A stretch of 64,000 nucleotides of DNA. It comes from Streptomyces aurantiogriseus (lineage in GTDB: Bacteria > Actinomycetota > Actinomycetes > Streptomycetales > Streptomycetaceae). The stretch covers positions 96,556 to 160,555 of the forward strand of contig NZ_BMSX01000024.1 of NCBI RefSeq assembly GCF_014649375.1, in the 5' to 3' direction. This document shows positions 32,559-42,084 of the stretch, piece by piece. The notes below the pieces were generated by a model. It was not told the DNA's origin and did not search any database. It worked only from the letters and a program-made list of their open reading frames with translations. Both the position numbers and the translations under genes were made by a program. Within the stretch, counting starts at the first letter, position 1, and every line of letters begins with the position of its first letter.

Positions 32559-33284
32559 TCACCGCCCCGCCGGCACCCACCGGTAAACCAGCTCCGGCCT
32601 CCCCACCTGCCCGTACAACGGCTTCCGCTCCGCCCTCCCCGCCTCCACCAGATGCTCCAGATACCGCCGAGCCGTGATCCGGGAAATCCCCACCGCCTCG
32701 GCCACCCCCGCAGCGGTAAGCCCCTCCTCCGCCTCCCGCACAGCCCCCGTCACCCGCTCCAGCGTCGGCCCGCTCAACCCCTTCGGCAGCGCCGCGGGCC
32801 CCGGCGCCCGCAACGCGGCCAGCGCCCGGTCGACCTCGTCCTGGCCGCTCGCCTCCCCGGCCGCCCCCCGGAACTCCGCGTACCGCACCAGCCGGTCCCG
32901 GAGCGTCGCGAAGGTGAACGGTTTCAGCACGTACTGCACGACCCCCAGCGAGACCCCCTCCCGCACCACCGTCAGATCCCGCGCCGACGTCACCGCGATC
33001 ACGTCCGCGTGATAGCCCGCCGCCCGCAGTGACCGCGCCAGTTGCAGCCCGTGCCCGTCCGGCAGGTGCAGGTCCAGCAGCAGCAGATCCACCGGCGTAC
33101 GGTCGAGCAGGCGCCGTGCCTCCGCGCCGGTGTGCGCCTTGCCGACCGCAACGAACCCCGGCACCCGTCCGACGTACATGACATGCGCGTCGGCGGCCAC
33201 GGGGTCGTCCTCGACCACCAGCACGCGGATCGGCTCACCGCCGGACATGCCCGTACCGCCGGTATCGCCTGTACCGCCCGTCAT
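32559..33284 (-). CDS. response regulator, CitB/DcuR type
   Basis: A 241-residue response regulator. The receiver (about 18-135) has the acidic pair in VLVVEDDP, the phosphorylated Asp in LLLLDLHLPDG and the Lys of YVLKPF. The C-terminal HTH reads LTAAGVAEAVGISRITARRY, as in citrate/malate-type regulators. The ATG overlaps the stop of the sensor kinase gene by four bases. The likely target is the divergent dicarboxylate symporter gene. Confidence 0.92.
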   Translation of the reverse strand: MTGGTGDTGGTGMSGGEPIRVLVVEDDPVAADAHVMYVGRVPGFVAVGKAHTGAEARRLLDRTPVDLLLLDLHLPDGHGLQLARSLRAAGYHADVIAVTSARDLTVVREGVSLGVVQYVLKPFTFATLRDRLVRYAEFRGAAGEASGQDEVDRALAALRAPGPAALPKGLSGPTLERVTGAVREAEEGLTAAGVAEAVGISRITARRYLEHLVEAGRAERKPLYGQVGRPELVYRWVPAGR

Positions 33285-34930
33285 CTCTTGCCTCCCGACA
33301 CCGGCGCGGCAGCAGCCGTCGTCCGCAACGGCAGCCGCACCGTGAACTCCGCCCCGCCCCCCTCGGCCTCCGCCACCGACAGCGTGCCCTCGTGGCGGTG
33401 TACGGCCTGTCGTACCAGGGCCAGGCCCAGACCCCGCCCCCCGGGGCCCGCCGGCTTGGTCGAGAAGCCTCGTTCGAAGACCTGGGAAGCGTGTGCGGGG
33501 TCCACTCCGGTGCCCGTGTCGGCCACCCGCAGCACCAGCTCACCGCCCGGACCTCCTTCGCCGCAGCCGTCCGTGGACGCCCTCACGGTCACCCGCGCCC
33601 GCACGCTCCCCTGCGCAGCGTCCACGGCGTTGTCGATGAGGTTGCCGAGGATGGTGACCAGGTCCCGGGCGGGCAGGGACTCCGGGAGGAGGCCGTCGTC
33701 CAGGCTGCTGTCCTCCGAGACCACCAGCTCCACACCCCGCTCGTTCGCCTGCGCGGTCTTGCCCAGGAGCAGGGCCGCCAGGACCGGCTCGCTCACGGCT
33801 GCCACCACCTGGTCGGTGAGGGCCTGGGCGAGTTCCAGTTCGGCGGTCGCGAACTCCACCGCTTCCTCCGCGCGGCCCAGCTCGATCAGCGAGACAACCG
33901 TGTGCAGACGGTTCGCCGCTTCGTGGGCCTGGGAGCGCAGCGCCTGTGTGAAGCCCCGCTCCGAGTCCAACTCGCCCATCAGGGACTGGAGTTCGGTGAC
34001 GTCTCGCAGGGTGACGACCGTGCCCCGGCGTTCTCCGCCCGACACCGGCGACGTGTTCACCACCAGGACCCGGTCGGCCGTCAGGTGCACCTCGTCGACC
34101 CGCGGCTCCGAGGCCAGCAGGGCGCCCGTCAGGGGGGCGGGCAGGCCGAGGTCGGCCACGGACCGGCCGACCACGTCCCCGCCGACGCCCAGCAGCTCGC
34201 GGCCGCCGTCGTTGACCAGTGCCACCCGGTACTGGCCGTCCAGCATGAGCAGGCCCTCGCGGACCGCGTGCAGCGCCGCCTGGTGGTAGTCGTGCATCCG
34301 GCTGAGCTCGGCCGCGTTCATGCCGTGGGTGTGGCGGCGCAGGCGGGCGTTGATGACGTACGTGCCGACCGCGCCCAGGGCGAGGGCGCCGGCCGCGACG
34401 CCGAACAGGGCCGTCACCTGGTCCGAGACCCGCTTGCTGATCGCCTCGACCTTGATGCCCGCGCTGACCAGGCCGACGATCCGCCGGCCGTCCACTATGG
34501 GAGTGACCGCGCGGACGGACGGGCCGAGGGTGCCGGTGTAGGTCTCGGTGAAGGTCTCGCCCTTCAGGGCCCGTGCGGTGTTGCCCCGGAAGTGCTTGCC
34601 GATCTCGTCGACGTCGGGGTGGGTCCAGCGGATGCCGGCCGGGTTCATGATCGTGACGAAGTCGACCTCGGTGTCGTGCATGATCTGCATCGCGTACGGC
34701 TGGAGCTCGGCCGTGGGGTTCGGGGTGCGGATCGCCTCGCGGACGGAGGGGGAGTCGGCGACCGAGCGGGCCACGGCGGTGGCCTGGCGGGCCGCGGCCT
34801 CCTCGGCCTGGCCGCGGTCGCTGACGTACGTGAACAGCGCGTACCCGGCGACGACGACCGCTATCAGCACCGCCTGCATGGCGAACAGCTGGCCGGCCAG
34901 GCTGCGAGGTCTCGGGACGGGGATGCGCAT
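33281..34930 (-). CDS. sensor histidine kinase, CitA/DcuS type
   Basis: A 549-residue membrane kinase. One helix at about 13-35, an extracytoplasmic PDC-type sensor (to about 178), a second helix (~185-208), a PAS domain (~220-330), and a SpoOB-type phosphoacceptor region RSQAHEAANRLHTVVSLIELG-like with the conserved HE..N; its ATPase has NLIDNAVDAA, DTGTGV and GRGLGLALV. CitA/DcuS relatives sense C4-dicarboxylates or citrate. The ATG at 34930 gives the usual basic start (MRIPVPRPRSLAGQLF). The kinase and regulator genes overlap and are divergent from the symporter gene. Confidence 0.91.
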   Translation of the reverse strand: MRIPVPRPRSLAGQLFAMQAVLIAVVVAGYALFTYVSDRGQAEEAAARQATAVARSVADSPSVREAIRTPNPTAELQPYAMQIMHDTEVDFVTIMNPAGIRWTHPDVDEIGKHFRGNTARALKGETFTETYTGTLGPSVRAVTPIVDGRRIVGLVSAGIKVEAISKRVSDQVTALFGVAAGALALGAVGTYVINARLRRHTHGMNAAELSRMHDYHQAALHAVREGLLMLDGQYRVALVNDGGRELLGVGGDVVGRSVADLGLPAPLTGALLASEPRVDEVHLTADRVLVVNTSPVSGGERRGTVVTLRDVTELQSLMGELDSERGFTQALRSQAHEAANRLHTVVSLIELGRAEEAVEFATAELELAQALTDQVVAAVSEPVLAALLLGKTAQANERGVELVVSEDSSLDDGLLPESLPARDLVTILGNLIDNAVDAAQGSVRARVTVRASTDGCGEGGPGGELVLRVADTGTGVDPAHASQVFERGFSTKPAGPGGRGLGLALVRQAVHRHEGTLSVAEAEGGGAEFTVRLPLRTTAAAAPVSGGKR

Positions 34931-35083
34931 GTCGTCAGTGTGCCCCTGACCATAAGCGTGAACTAAATGAACGGAAGGGTGACCGCCCTCACAGTGCGGG
35001 GGGATAGTCACGGCATTCCCCTTAATCCCCCGGACGTGAGCCGCACGCCGGTGATGCCGACGAAGACGTCAAGGAGGGCAGCC

Positions 35084-36487
35084 GTGGCCGCCAGCCCCAC
35101 TCCCGATACGGCACCTGCCGCACCCGCAGCCAAGCGGGACCGCACCCACTACCTGTACATCGCGGTGATCGTCGCGGTCGCCATCGGCATCGCCGTGGGC
35201 CTGATCGCACCCGACTTCGCGGTCGAGCTGAAGCCCATCGGCACCGGCTTCGTGAACCTGATCAAGATGATGATCTCGCCGATCATCTTCTGCACGATCG
35301 TGCTCGGGATCGGTTCCGTCCGGAAGGCCGCCAAGGTCGGCGCCGTGGGCGGTATCGCCCTCGCCTACTTCACGGTGATGTCGCTGGTGGCGCTGGGCAT
35401 CGGCCTGGTCGTCGGCAACATCCTCGAGCCGGGCACCGGCCTCGCGGTCACCGAGGCGGTCAAGGAGACCGGCCAGGCGCAGGTGTCGGCGGAGGCCAAG
35501 GACACCACCGAGTTCCTGCTGGGCATCATCCCGACCACGATCGTCTCCGCCTTCACCGGCGGCGAGGTGCTCCAGACCCTGCTCGTCGCGCTGTTCGCCG
35601 GCTTCGCCCTGCAGGCCATGGGCCCGGCCGGGCAGCCGATCCTGCGCGGTGTCGAGCACATCCAGCGCCTCGTCTTCCGCATCCTCGCCATGGTGATGTG
35701 GGCCGCCCCGATCGGTGCCTTCGGCGCCATCGCCGCGGTCACCGGCTCCGCGGGCCTCGACGCGCTGAAGAGCCTGGCCGTGCTGATGCTCGGCTTCTAC
35801 GTCACCTGCTTCCTGTTCGTCTTCATCGTCCTCGCCGCGCTGCTGCGGATCGTCGCGGGCATGAACATCCTCACGCTCTTCAAGTACCTGGGCCGTGAGT
35901 TCCTGCTGATCCTGTCGACCTCCTCCTCCGAGTCCGCACTGCCGCGCCTCATCGCGAAGATGGAGCACCTCGGTGTCAGCAAGCCCGTCGTCGGTATCAC
36001 CGTCCCGACCGGCTACTCCTTCAACCTCGACGGCACCATGATCTACATGACCATGGCCTCGCTGTTCATCGCCGACGCCATGGGTACGCCGATGTCGGTC
36101 GGCGAGCAGATCCCGCTGCTGCTCTTCCTGCTGGTCGCCTCCAAGGGCGCTGCCGGTGTCACCGGCGCCGGCCTCGCGACCCTGGCCGGCGGCCTCCAGT
36201 CGCACAAGCCCGCCCTGGTGGACGGCATCGGCCTCATCGTCGGCATCGACCGCTTCATGAGCGAGGCCCGCGCCCTCACCAACTTCGCGGGCAACGCCGT
36301 CGCCACCGTCCTGATCGGCACCTGGACCAAGGAGCTCGACAAGGACCGCGTCCAGCAGGTGCTCGCCGGCCAGGCCCCCTTCGACGAGAAGACCCTGCTC
36401 GACGACGGCCACGGCTCCGCTCCCGCGGCGGAGGCGGAACTGCCCGAGCAGCGCGAGGGCGGCGAGAAGGAACTCGCCAAGGCCTGA
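35084..36487 (+). CDS. dctA: C4-dicarboxylate:cation symporter (DAACS family)
   Basis: A 467-residue symporter with the full set of family helices and re-entrant loops: LSTSSSESALPRL (serine-rich hairpin), GITVPTGYSFNLDGTMIYM and the second hairpin ASKGAAGVTGAG. It imports succinate, fumarate or malate with Na+ or H+. The start is GTG 35084 with AAGGAGGGCAGCC directly upstream; the longer frame to 34967 lacks a site. It is divergent from a CitA/CitB-like two-component pair that probably induces it. Glutamate transporters share the fold, but the neighbours favour dicarboxylate. Confidence 0.9.
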   Translation: MAASPTPDTAPAAPAAKRDRTHYLYIAVIVAVAIGIAVGLIAPDFAVELKPIGTGFVNLIKMMISPIIFCTIVLGIGSVRKAAKVGAVGGIALAYFTVMSLVALGIGLVVGNILEPGTGLAVTEAVKETGQAQVSAEAKDTTEFLLGIIPTTIVSAFTGGEVLQTLLVALFAGFALQAMGPAGQPILRGVEHIQRLVFRILAMVMWAAPIGAFGAIAAVTGSAGLDALKSLAVLMLGFYVTCFLFVFIVLAALLRIVAGMNILTLFKYLGREFLLILSTSSSESALPRLIAKMEHLGVSKPVVGITVPTGYSFNLDGTMIYMTMASLFIADAMGTPMSVGEQIPLLLFLLVASKGAAGVTGAGLATLAGGLQSHKPALVDGIGLIVGIDRFMSEARALTNFAGNAVATVLIGTWTKELDKDRVQQVLAGQAPFDEKTLLDDGHGSAPAAEAELPEQREGGEKELAKA

Positions 36488-36520
36488 CCCCCTGAGAAGG
36501 GGATCCCCACTCCGGCTGTC

Positions 36521-36543
36521 CGGCCCCGCCTGAACCGGGGCCG
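36521..36543 (+). terminator. hairpin after dctA
   Basis: Arms CGGCCCCG and CGGGGCCG with a seven-base loop, 34 bases after the dctA stop. Confidence 0.6.
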
Positions 36544-36584
36544 GGCATCCGGCCGGATCCCCGGCGGCACCCGCCCCACGGACT

Positions 36585-36623
36585 CCGGGCGGCTGAGTAC
36601 TCCCCCGTTGCTCAGCCGCCCGG
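36585..36623. terminator. intrinsic-type terminator between dctA and DUF805 gene
   Basis: A 13-bp perfect stem (36585-36597 with 36611-36623), 13-base loop and a following T-rich TTCTCTTTT tract. It is the best canonical terminator for dctA and may also serve the convergent DUF805 gene. Confidence 0.8.
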
Positions 36624-36652
36624 TTCTCTTTTGCCCGTGGGCGTGGCCGTGC

Positions 36653-37021
36653 TCACGGGGTGGCGTCAGTGAACATGTGGCTTTCCTTCGGGTTCATCCC
36701 GTACTTGTTCTGGCCGGGGGTGCCCTCGGCGGCTGTGAAGATCAGCATGACGATGGTGCCGACGCAGGGAACCACCCCGATCAGGGACCACCAGCCGGAG
36801 CGGTCCGTGTCGTGCAGCCGGCGCACCGTGACGGCGAGGGCCGGCAGCAGGATCGCGACGGTGAATCCGATGGACAGCACCTCGTTGCCCACGAACTCGT
36901 CCGCGACCAGCAGCGCGATGTAGATGAGCGAGCTGATCAGCGTGAACATCCAGTACTCCGTGCGGCGGGCCCGCCCGCGGAAGACCAGACTCTTCTTGAG
37001 TACGAGGATGAACCAGCTCAC
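36653..37021 (-). CDS. DUF805 membrane protein
   Basis: A 122-residue DUF805 protein. It has the family FRGRARRTEYWMF motif after a short amphipathic start, then membrane helices at about 25-44, 48-68 and 77-98, with the RRLHDTDRSGWW motif between. Function is unknown. The GTG at 37021 has GGGGGA upstream. It is read away from the TetR gene's 3' side with a 90-bp gap. Confidence 0.88.
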   Translation of the reverse strand: MSWFILVLKKSLVFRGRARRTEYWMFTLISSLIYIALLVADEFVGNEVLSIGFTVAILLPALAVTVRRLHDTDRSGWWSLIGVVPCVGTIVMLIFTAAEGTPGQNKYGMNPKESHMFTDATP

Positions 37022-37111
37022 TGCGTCCCCCGGGGATCGATCGGCGCACCTGAAAGATGATCAGGGCAGGCGCAGAACGTATGCGGGTGGGCGTGTACTC
37101 GTCAATCGAGT

Positions 37112-37741
37112 TCAGGGGATGGCGCAGCCGTCCACCCTCGCCACCAGCGCGGTGGCCAGATGGGCGGGCACGCCCGCCGCGGTCAGCACCGTGACCGCGG
37201 CCGAGCGGCCCGCCTCCCGTGCGTTCAGCAGGCCGTCGTTCACGGCCTCCATCAGGGCGAACAGGATCTGTTCGTGGACATGGGCCAGGGCCGGTGCCGG
37301 GAGGGATGAGGCGAAGGTGCCCTCGTCCAGGCCGCGCTGGAGCAGGCGGACGCTGTTCTCGCGGACCGGGGTGAGCCGCTCCCGGATGCCCTGCATGGTG
37401 ACCGTGCGCTGGGCCAGCGCGACCAGCAGCCGGTAGCGGTCGGCGATCTCCCAGACCGCCAGCACCGAGCGCGCCACCGCCTCCGCCGGGTCTGCGACGC
37501 CCTCCCGGCCCGCCGCGTGCGCCGTCGCCAGCGCCTCCACCGCCCCGTCGACCAGCGTGCCGATCAGCGCCTCACGGCTGGGGAAGTGCCCGTACACCGT
37601 GCGGCGGACGATGCCGGCCGCGCGGGCGATCTGGTCCATGGACGCGTCGGGGTCGCGCAGCAGCTCGGCGAGGGCCACGTCGAGGATGCGGCGGCGGTTG
37701 GCCTCTGCGCGACTGGTGTTACCCGTGGTCATGGCGGCCAT
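37112..37741 (-). CDS. TetR-family transcriptional regulator
   Basis: A 209-residue TetR protein. The HTH (MDQIARAAGIVRRTVYGHFP, about 35-54) has TVYGHF rather than TLYYHF; the C-terminal helical domain is complete. No efflux or enzyme gene adjoins it, so its target is not evident; the 361-bp gap upstream is shared with the LamG gene. The ATG at 37741 has GGAGG ten bases upstream. Confidence 0.88.
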   Translation of the reverse strand: MAAMTTGNTSRAEANRRRILDVALAELLRDPDASMDQIARAAGIVRRTVYGHFPSREALIGTLVDGAVEALATAHAAGREGVADPAEAVARSVLAVWEIADRYRLLVALAQRTVTMQGIRERLTPVRENSVRLLQRGLDEGTFASSLPAPALAHVHEQILFALMEAVNDGLLNAREAGRSAAVTVLTAAGVPAHLATALVARVDGCAIP

Positions 37742-38102
37742 TCTGCCCGCCCTCCCTCAGTGGCTCGTTCACCTTCCTTCATTTGCACGCCACTGTGCAT
37801 TGTGTGTGGATTGCACTGCTATGTGCTGTTACGTGCGAGGGTTGTCGAGGCCTCTGGTGGCGGCGGTGCGGACGGCCCTGTCGTGGTGCCCCTCGCGGAA
37901 TTGCGCGAACGGGTGCGAAACGCAGCGAAACACAGTGAAGGGTATGGGCCGATTCCTTGCCAAGTCGTGGTTTATTTGGGGAATTCCTTGGGAACTCCCA
38001 ACCCCTTGCTCTCCCGGCCTTTGTTTTTCCCTTGACTGCAGTTTGCCGCCACGTGTGGGATGTGCCCCGCCTGTGTCGATCACATGAGCGAGGGGTGGGT
38101 CC
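37742..38102. other. 361-bp promoter region before the LamG-RHS genes
   Basis: No gene is seen. The stretch is markedly A/T-richer than average, particularly 37790-37830 and 37930-38040, as expected for promoters or for imported DNA. It contains an inverted repeat TTGGGAACTCCCAA at 37988-38001 next to a second palindrome GGAATTCC. The LamG gene's ribosome-binding site (GAGGGG) is at its end. Confidence 0.5.
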
Positions 38103-41100
38103 GTGGGGGACGGGGAACGGGGTGCCCGAAGAGGCATCGGAAGGCGCCGGGGCGGCTTAGCCTGGCTGACAGCGCTTGCGGTAGTGGCGACGGTTCCGTC
38201 GCTCACCCCCTTGCTGGCGCCACAGACAGCGGTTGCCGCAGAGAGCGCCGATCTGACGGAGTCGGAGCGGGCGCAGCAGCAGGCGGCCGCCTCCGGCGAG
38301 CGCGTCGAGGTGGTCGGTGAGCGCACCGAACGGGAGACGGTTTTCGCCAATCCGGACGGAAACACCTTCACGCTCCGGAAGTCGATTGTTCCGGTGCGGG
38401 TGGAAAAGCCCGGAGGCGGCTGGACGGCGCCGGACGCGACGCTGGTGAAGCGGGCGGACGGGTCGGTCGGGCCGAAGGCGGCCGCGGTGGGTCTGTCGTT
38501 CTCCGGCGGTGGTGACGGCACGGACCTGGTGACGATCGCCGAGGACGGACAGTCGGTCACCCTGGGCTGGCCCGGGAAGCTGCCCGAGCCGCGCCTGGAG
38601 GGCACACGGGCGGTCTACGAGGACGTCCGCCCGGATGTGAACCTGATCCTCACGGCGACGGTGGAGGGCTTCCGGCAGGTGCTGGAGGTGGAGACGCTCC
38701 AGGCCGCGAAGGATCCGGCGCTGGCGTCGCTGAAGTACTCGATGGACGTCGAGGGGCTCCGGGTGCGTGCGGGCGCGGCCGGGAGCATGGAGGCGGTCGA
38801 CGGCAACGGGCAGGTCGTGTTCCGCTCGCCGTCGGCCCGGATGTGGAACTCCGCCGGGCAGGCCGAGGACGGCGAGGGCGTGAGCGCGCAGGGCCTCGCG
38901 GTCCGGCCGCTCGCCAGGAGCGCCGCGGACGGGACGCCGGCCGTGGCCTCGTCGGAGGAGACTTCTGCGCCCGCCTCGCCGGAGGACACGTCCGCGGCCA
39001 CCGCGGAGGAGCCCCCCGCGGCGAAGGCGTCGGCCACCCCGGCCGAGGAGCGTCCCGCCGGACCGGCCGAGGAGGGCGACCCGCTCGCCGGCCCCGGCGT
39101 CGGGGACGAGGCGGCGGTGATGGACGTGGACGTGACACCGACCCAGGTCACGGTCACGCCGGACGCCGGCCTGATCGCGGACACCACCAGCGCCGAACTG
39201 CCGCTCTACATCGACCCGTCGGTCGAGATGAACGAGTCCGAGCGCACGGTGCTCTCCTCGGACGGCGACTCCTTCTACAACTTCTCCGGCGGCGACAACG
39301 GCATGAGCGTCGGCCGCTGCGGCTCGGCCGTCATCGGCGGTGTGCGCTACTACTGCACGTCGGGCAGCGCCTACACCAACCGCATGTACTTCGAGTTCAC
39401 CCCGGGCAAGCTCAAGGGCAAGCACGTGCTGGACGCGACGTTCGCGGTCACGGAGACATGGTCGTTCTCCTGCGACGCGCGCTGGGTGGACCTGGAGCGC
39501 ACCGACGGCATCTCCTCGTCGTCGAAGTGGCCGGGACCCGGCGGTCCGAAGTCGGACAACTCCTGGGACCAGATGGGCGACCGGTACGTCTCGGCGGGCC
39601 GGGGCAGCGCGTGCTCCCCGTCGCAGCCGCGTGCGCCGATCGAGTTCAACGACAACCCCGACGAGGCGGACGAGAACCTCACCTCGACGGTGCGGGCCTT
39701 CGCCGACGGCAAGTTCAAGACGCTCACGCTGATGCTCAAGGCGAAGGACGAGTCGGACCCGATCGCCTGGAAGCGGTTCGACGACGACGCCGTCATCGAC
39801 GTGACCTACGTCGGCAAGCCCGCCGTCCCCACCGAGTACGGCCTGGAGACCGGCACCAACCAGATCTGCTCCAAGAGCTCCACGGCACCGACGACCTGGT
39901 CCGACCCCACCCCCAACCTCGCCGCCACCCCGCAGACGGTGGCCGGCGGTGAGGCCTCGGCCTCCCTGCGCGTCTACTTCGACCTGGACGTGAAGAACAC
40001 CGACGGCACCTGGTCCGACGCGAAGGAGCCCTCCACCGGCTCGATGAGCCCCAGCGGCTACACCGGGGACGGCGTCGACCAGAACAAGACGTGGGACGCG
40101 CCCCTGACGGACGGCAAGCAGTACCGCTACCGCTCGTGGACGCGCTCGTACTACAACAGCGGCAACAGCGATCTGGGCGGACCCGCGAGCCCGTTCTGCT
40201 ACTTCACCGTGGACAGCAGCGCGCCGAAGCCGCCGACGGTCACCTTCAACACCACGTACAAGGAGTGCGTGCCGGGCGCCTGCACGCCCTCGGGTGCCCC
40301 GGGCAAGGCGGGGACGGTGACGTTCGGTCCGTCCGCCGGGGACACGAACACCGCCTACGCCTACAAACTGTCCACGGACACCGCCTGGCGGCCGTGGAAG
40401 TCGGGCGCGACGGTGACCGAGACCGTCACCCCGGTCGACTCGGGCACGATCACCCTGGAGGTCATGGCCAAGGACTCGCTGGGCCGGACGGGACAGAACA
40501 AGGTCCGCTTCCTGGTCGACGAGGGCGACGGTCCCGTCGGTCGGTGGACGTTCAACGAGGCCTCCGGCGCGGCCGTCGACGTCTCGGCCGGCACCACCAC
40601 CTCCCTGCGCGACGACGCGACGCTCAGCGGAGCGACCCGGGTGAACACCGGACGGCGCGGTGTGGTCACCGAGAACGGGGTGACCGGCGAGGACAAGGCG
40701 CTCAAGGTCGGCGGCACCTCGTACGCGGCGACCGCCGGGAAGGTGCTGGAGACGCAGGCGTCGTACACGGTGTCGGCGTGGGTGCGGCTGGACTCCACCA
40801 GCACCACGTCGACCGTGCTCGGCCAGGACGGCACCTACTACAGCCCCTTCTTCCTGGGCTACTGCTCCGCCGTGAACCGCTGGTGCCTGCGGCTCGCGGA
40901 CGCCGACGCGGCCACCACCTCCCTGGACAACCAGCGGGTCAACTCGCTGGACGCCCCACAGGCCAAGGTCTGGACGCATCTGGCGGCGGTGGTCGACACC
41001 ACCGCCAAGACCCTCACCCTGTACGTCAACGGCGTGCCGCAGGGCACCGACACCCTCACCACCGGCAACTGGTCGGCCACGGGCCCGCTGCAGATCGGCC

Positions 41101-41960
41101 GGGTCAAGTACAAGGGTGGCTACGTCGACCACTTCCCGGGCGAGGTGGACGAGGTCACTGTCTGGCAGGACATCAAGCTGCCCGAGGCGATGGCCCGTGA
41201 GGCCAACCCGACCGACACGGCCGGCAAGGCGTACGCCGAGCTCGTCGCCCAGTACGCCCCGGAAGGCGCCACCGGCACCACGCTGACCGACACCTCCGGC
41301 TACGGCAACACGCTGACCCTGTCGGCCTCGGGAGCCTCCCTCGACGGTGAGGCGCTCGTGCTGGACGGCACCGCGGGCGCGGCGACGGCAGCGCGGTCGC
41401 CGGTGTCCGACACCGGCTCGTTCACCGTCGCCACCCTCGCCGACGTCGACACCAAGGCGCTCGGCGCCAAGCCGGACGGCTACCGCGCCCAGGTCCTCGG
41501 CCAGCGCACGGCGACCGGCTCCTCGTGGAGCCTGTGGGTGGAGAAGACCGGCACCGAGAGCGAGCCGGTGCTGGACGACGACGGCAATCCGGTCCTCGAC
41601 GACAACGGCGTCCCGGTGACCCGCACGGTCCCCAAGGCCCGCTGGCACTTCGGCCGGCTCACCGCCGACGGCTCCGGCACCTCCGTCGTCAGCGACGAGG
41701 ACGCGGTCCTGGACAGCGAGGTCGGTCTGGTCGGCGCCTACAACGCGCACACCCGTGAGATCACCCTGTTCGTCGGCAGCACGCGGCAGGGCGACCCCCT
41801 CGCCTACACCGCGTCGGCGGGCAGCGGGGAGTTCGCGGCCGGCAAGGGCTTCACGGACAGCGCCTGGGCCCACCACCTGCCCGGCCGCATCACCGACATC
41901 CGCCTGTGGGCGGGCGCGGTGACGGACCCGACCCAGGTCGAAGAGCTCGTCGGCTACTGA
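38103..41960 (+). CDS. secreted LamG-domain protein paired with the RHS toxin
   Basis: A 1285-residue exported protein. The GTG start leads a long signal (RRRGGLAWLTALAVVATVPSL to AVAAES). A DNRLRE-like surface region (NRMYFEFTPGKLKGKHVLD) lies near 425-560, then fibronectin-like strands, a clear LamG/concanavalin domain at about 813-1020 (WTFNEASG, YTVSAWVRLDS, HLAAVVDTTAKTLTLYVNG, FPGEVDEVTVWQ) and a second, diverged LamG domain to the end. Streptomyces RHS genes commonly follow such proteins. It may bind sugars at the cell surface and help to deliver the toxin encoded downstream. Function is inferred. Confidence 0.88.
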   Translation: MGDGERGARRGIGRRRGGLAWLTALAVVATVPSLTPLLAPQTAVAAESADLTESERAQQQAAASGERVEVVGERTERETVFANPDGNTFTLRKSIVPVRVEKPGGGWTAPDATLVKRADGSVGPKAAAVGLSFSGGGDGTDLVTIAEDGQSVTLGWPGKLPEPRLEGTRAVYEDVRPDVNLILTATVEGFRQVLEVETLQAAKDPALASLKYSMDVEGLRVRAGAAGSMEAVDGNGQVVFRSPSARMWNSAGQAEDGEGVSAQGLAVRPLARSAADGTPAVASSEETSAPASPEDTSAATAEEPPAAKASATPAEERPAGPAEEGDPLAGPGVGDEAAVMDVDVTPTQVTVTPDAGLIADTTSAELPLYIDPSVEMNESERTVLSSDGDSFYNFSGGDNGMSVGRCGSAVIGGVRYYCTSGSAYTNRMYFEFTPGKLKGKHVLDATFAVTETWSFSCDARWVDLERTDGISSSSKWPGPGGPKSDNSWDQMGDRYVSAGRGSACSPSQPRAPIEFNDNPDEADENLTSTVRAFADGKFKTLTLMLKAKDESDPIAWKRFDDDAVIDVTYVGKPAVPTEYGLETGTNQICSKSSTAPTTWSDPTPNLAATPQTVAGGEASASLRVYFDLDVKNTDGTWSDAKEPSTGSMSPSGYTGDGVDQNKTWDAPLTDGKQYRYRSWTRSYYNSGNSDLGGPASPFCYFTVDSSAPKPPTVTFNTTYKECVPGACTPSGAPGKAGTVTFGPSAGDTNTAYAYKLSTDTAWRPWKSGATVTETVTPVDSGTITLEVMAKDSLGRTGQNKVRFLVDEGDGPVGRWTFNEASGAAVDVSAGTTTSLRDDATLSGATRVNTGRRGVVTENGVTGEDKALKVGGTSYAATAGKVLETQASYTVSAWVRLDSTSTTSTVLGQDGTYYSPFFLGYCSAVNRWCLRLADADAATTSLDNQRVNSLDAPQAKVWTHLAAVVDTTAKTLTLYVNGVPQGTDTLTTGNWSATGPLQIGRVKYKGGYVDHFPGEVDEVTVWQDIKLPEAMAREANPTDTAGKAYAELVAQYAPEGATGTTLTDTSGYGNTLTLSASGASLDGEALVLDGTAGAATAARSPVSDTGSFTVATLADVDTKALGAKPDGYRAQVLGQRTATGSSWSLWVEKTGTESEPVLDDDGNPVLDDNGVPVTRTVPKARWHFGRLTADGSGTSVVSDEDAVLDSEVGLVGAYNAHTREITLFVGSTRQGDPLAYTASAGSGEFAAGKGFTDSAWAHHLPGRITDIRLWAGAVTDPTQVEELVGY

Positions 41961-41970
41961 CGCCCCTCCG

Positions 41971-42002
41971 TGCCCGCCCACCCCGGAGGGTGGGCGGGCA
42001 CG
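41971..42002 (+). terminator. strong hairpin between LamG and RHS genes
   Basis: A 14-bp perfect stem with loop CGGA begins ten bases after the LamG stop and 83 bases before the RHS start. It can attenuate readthrough and keep toxin expression below that of the LamG gene. Confidence 0.75.
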
Positions 42003-42084
42003 GACACCCCCGCACGTCGGCACACCTCGCCTCCCACGCTTCGGGCCGCGCACCAGCCGCCCTTCATCCCAGGAGAGCCTTCCT

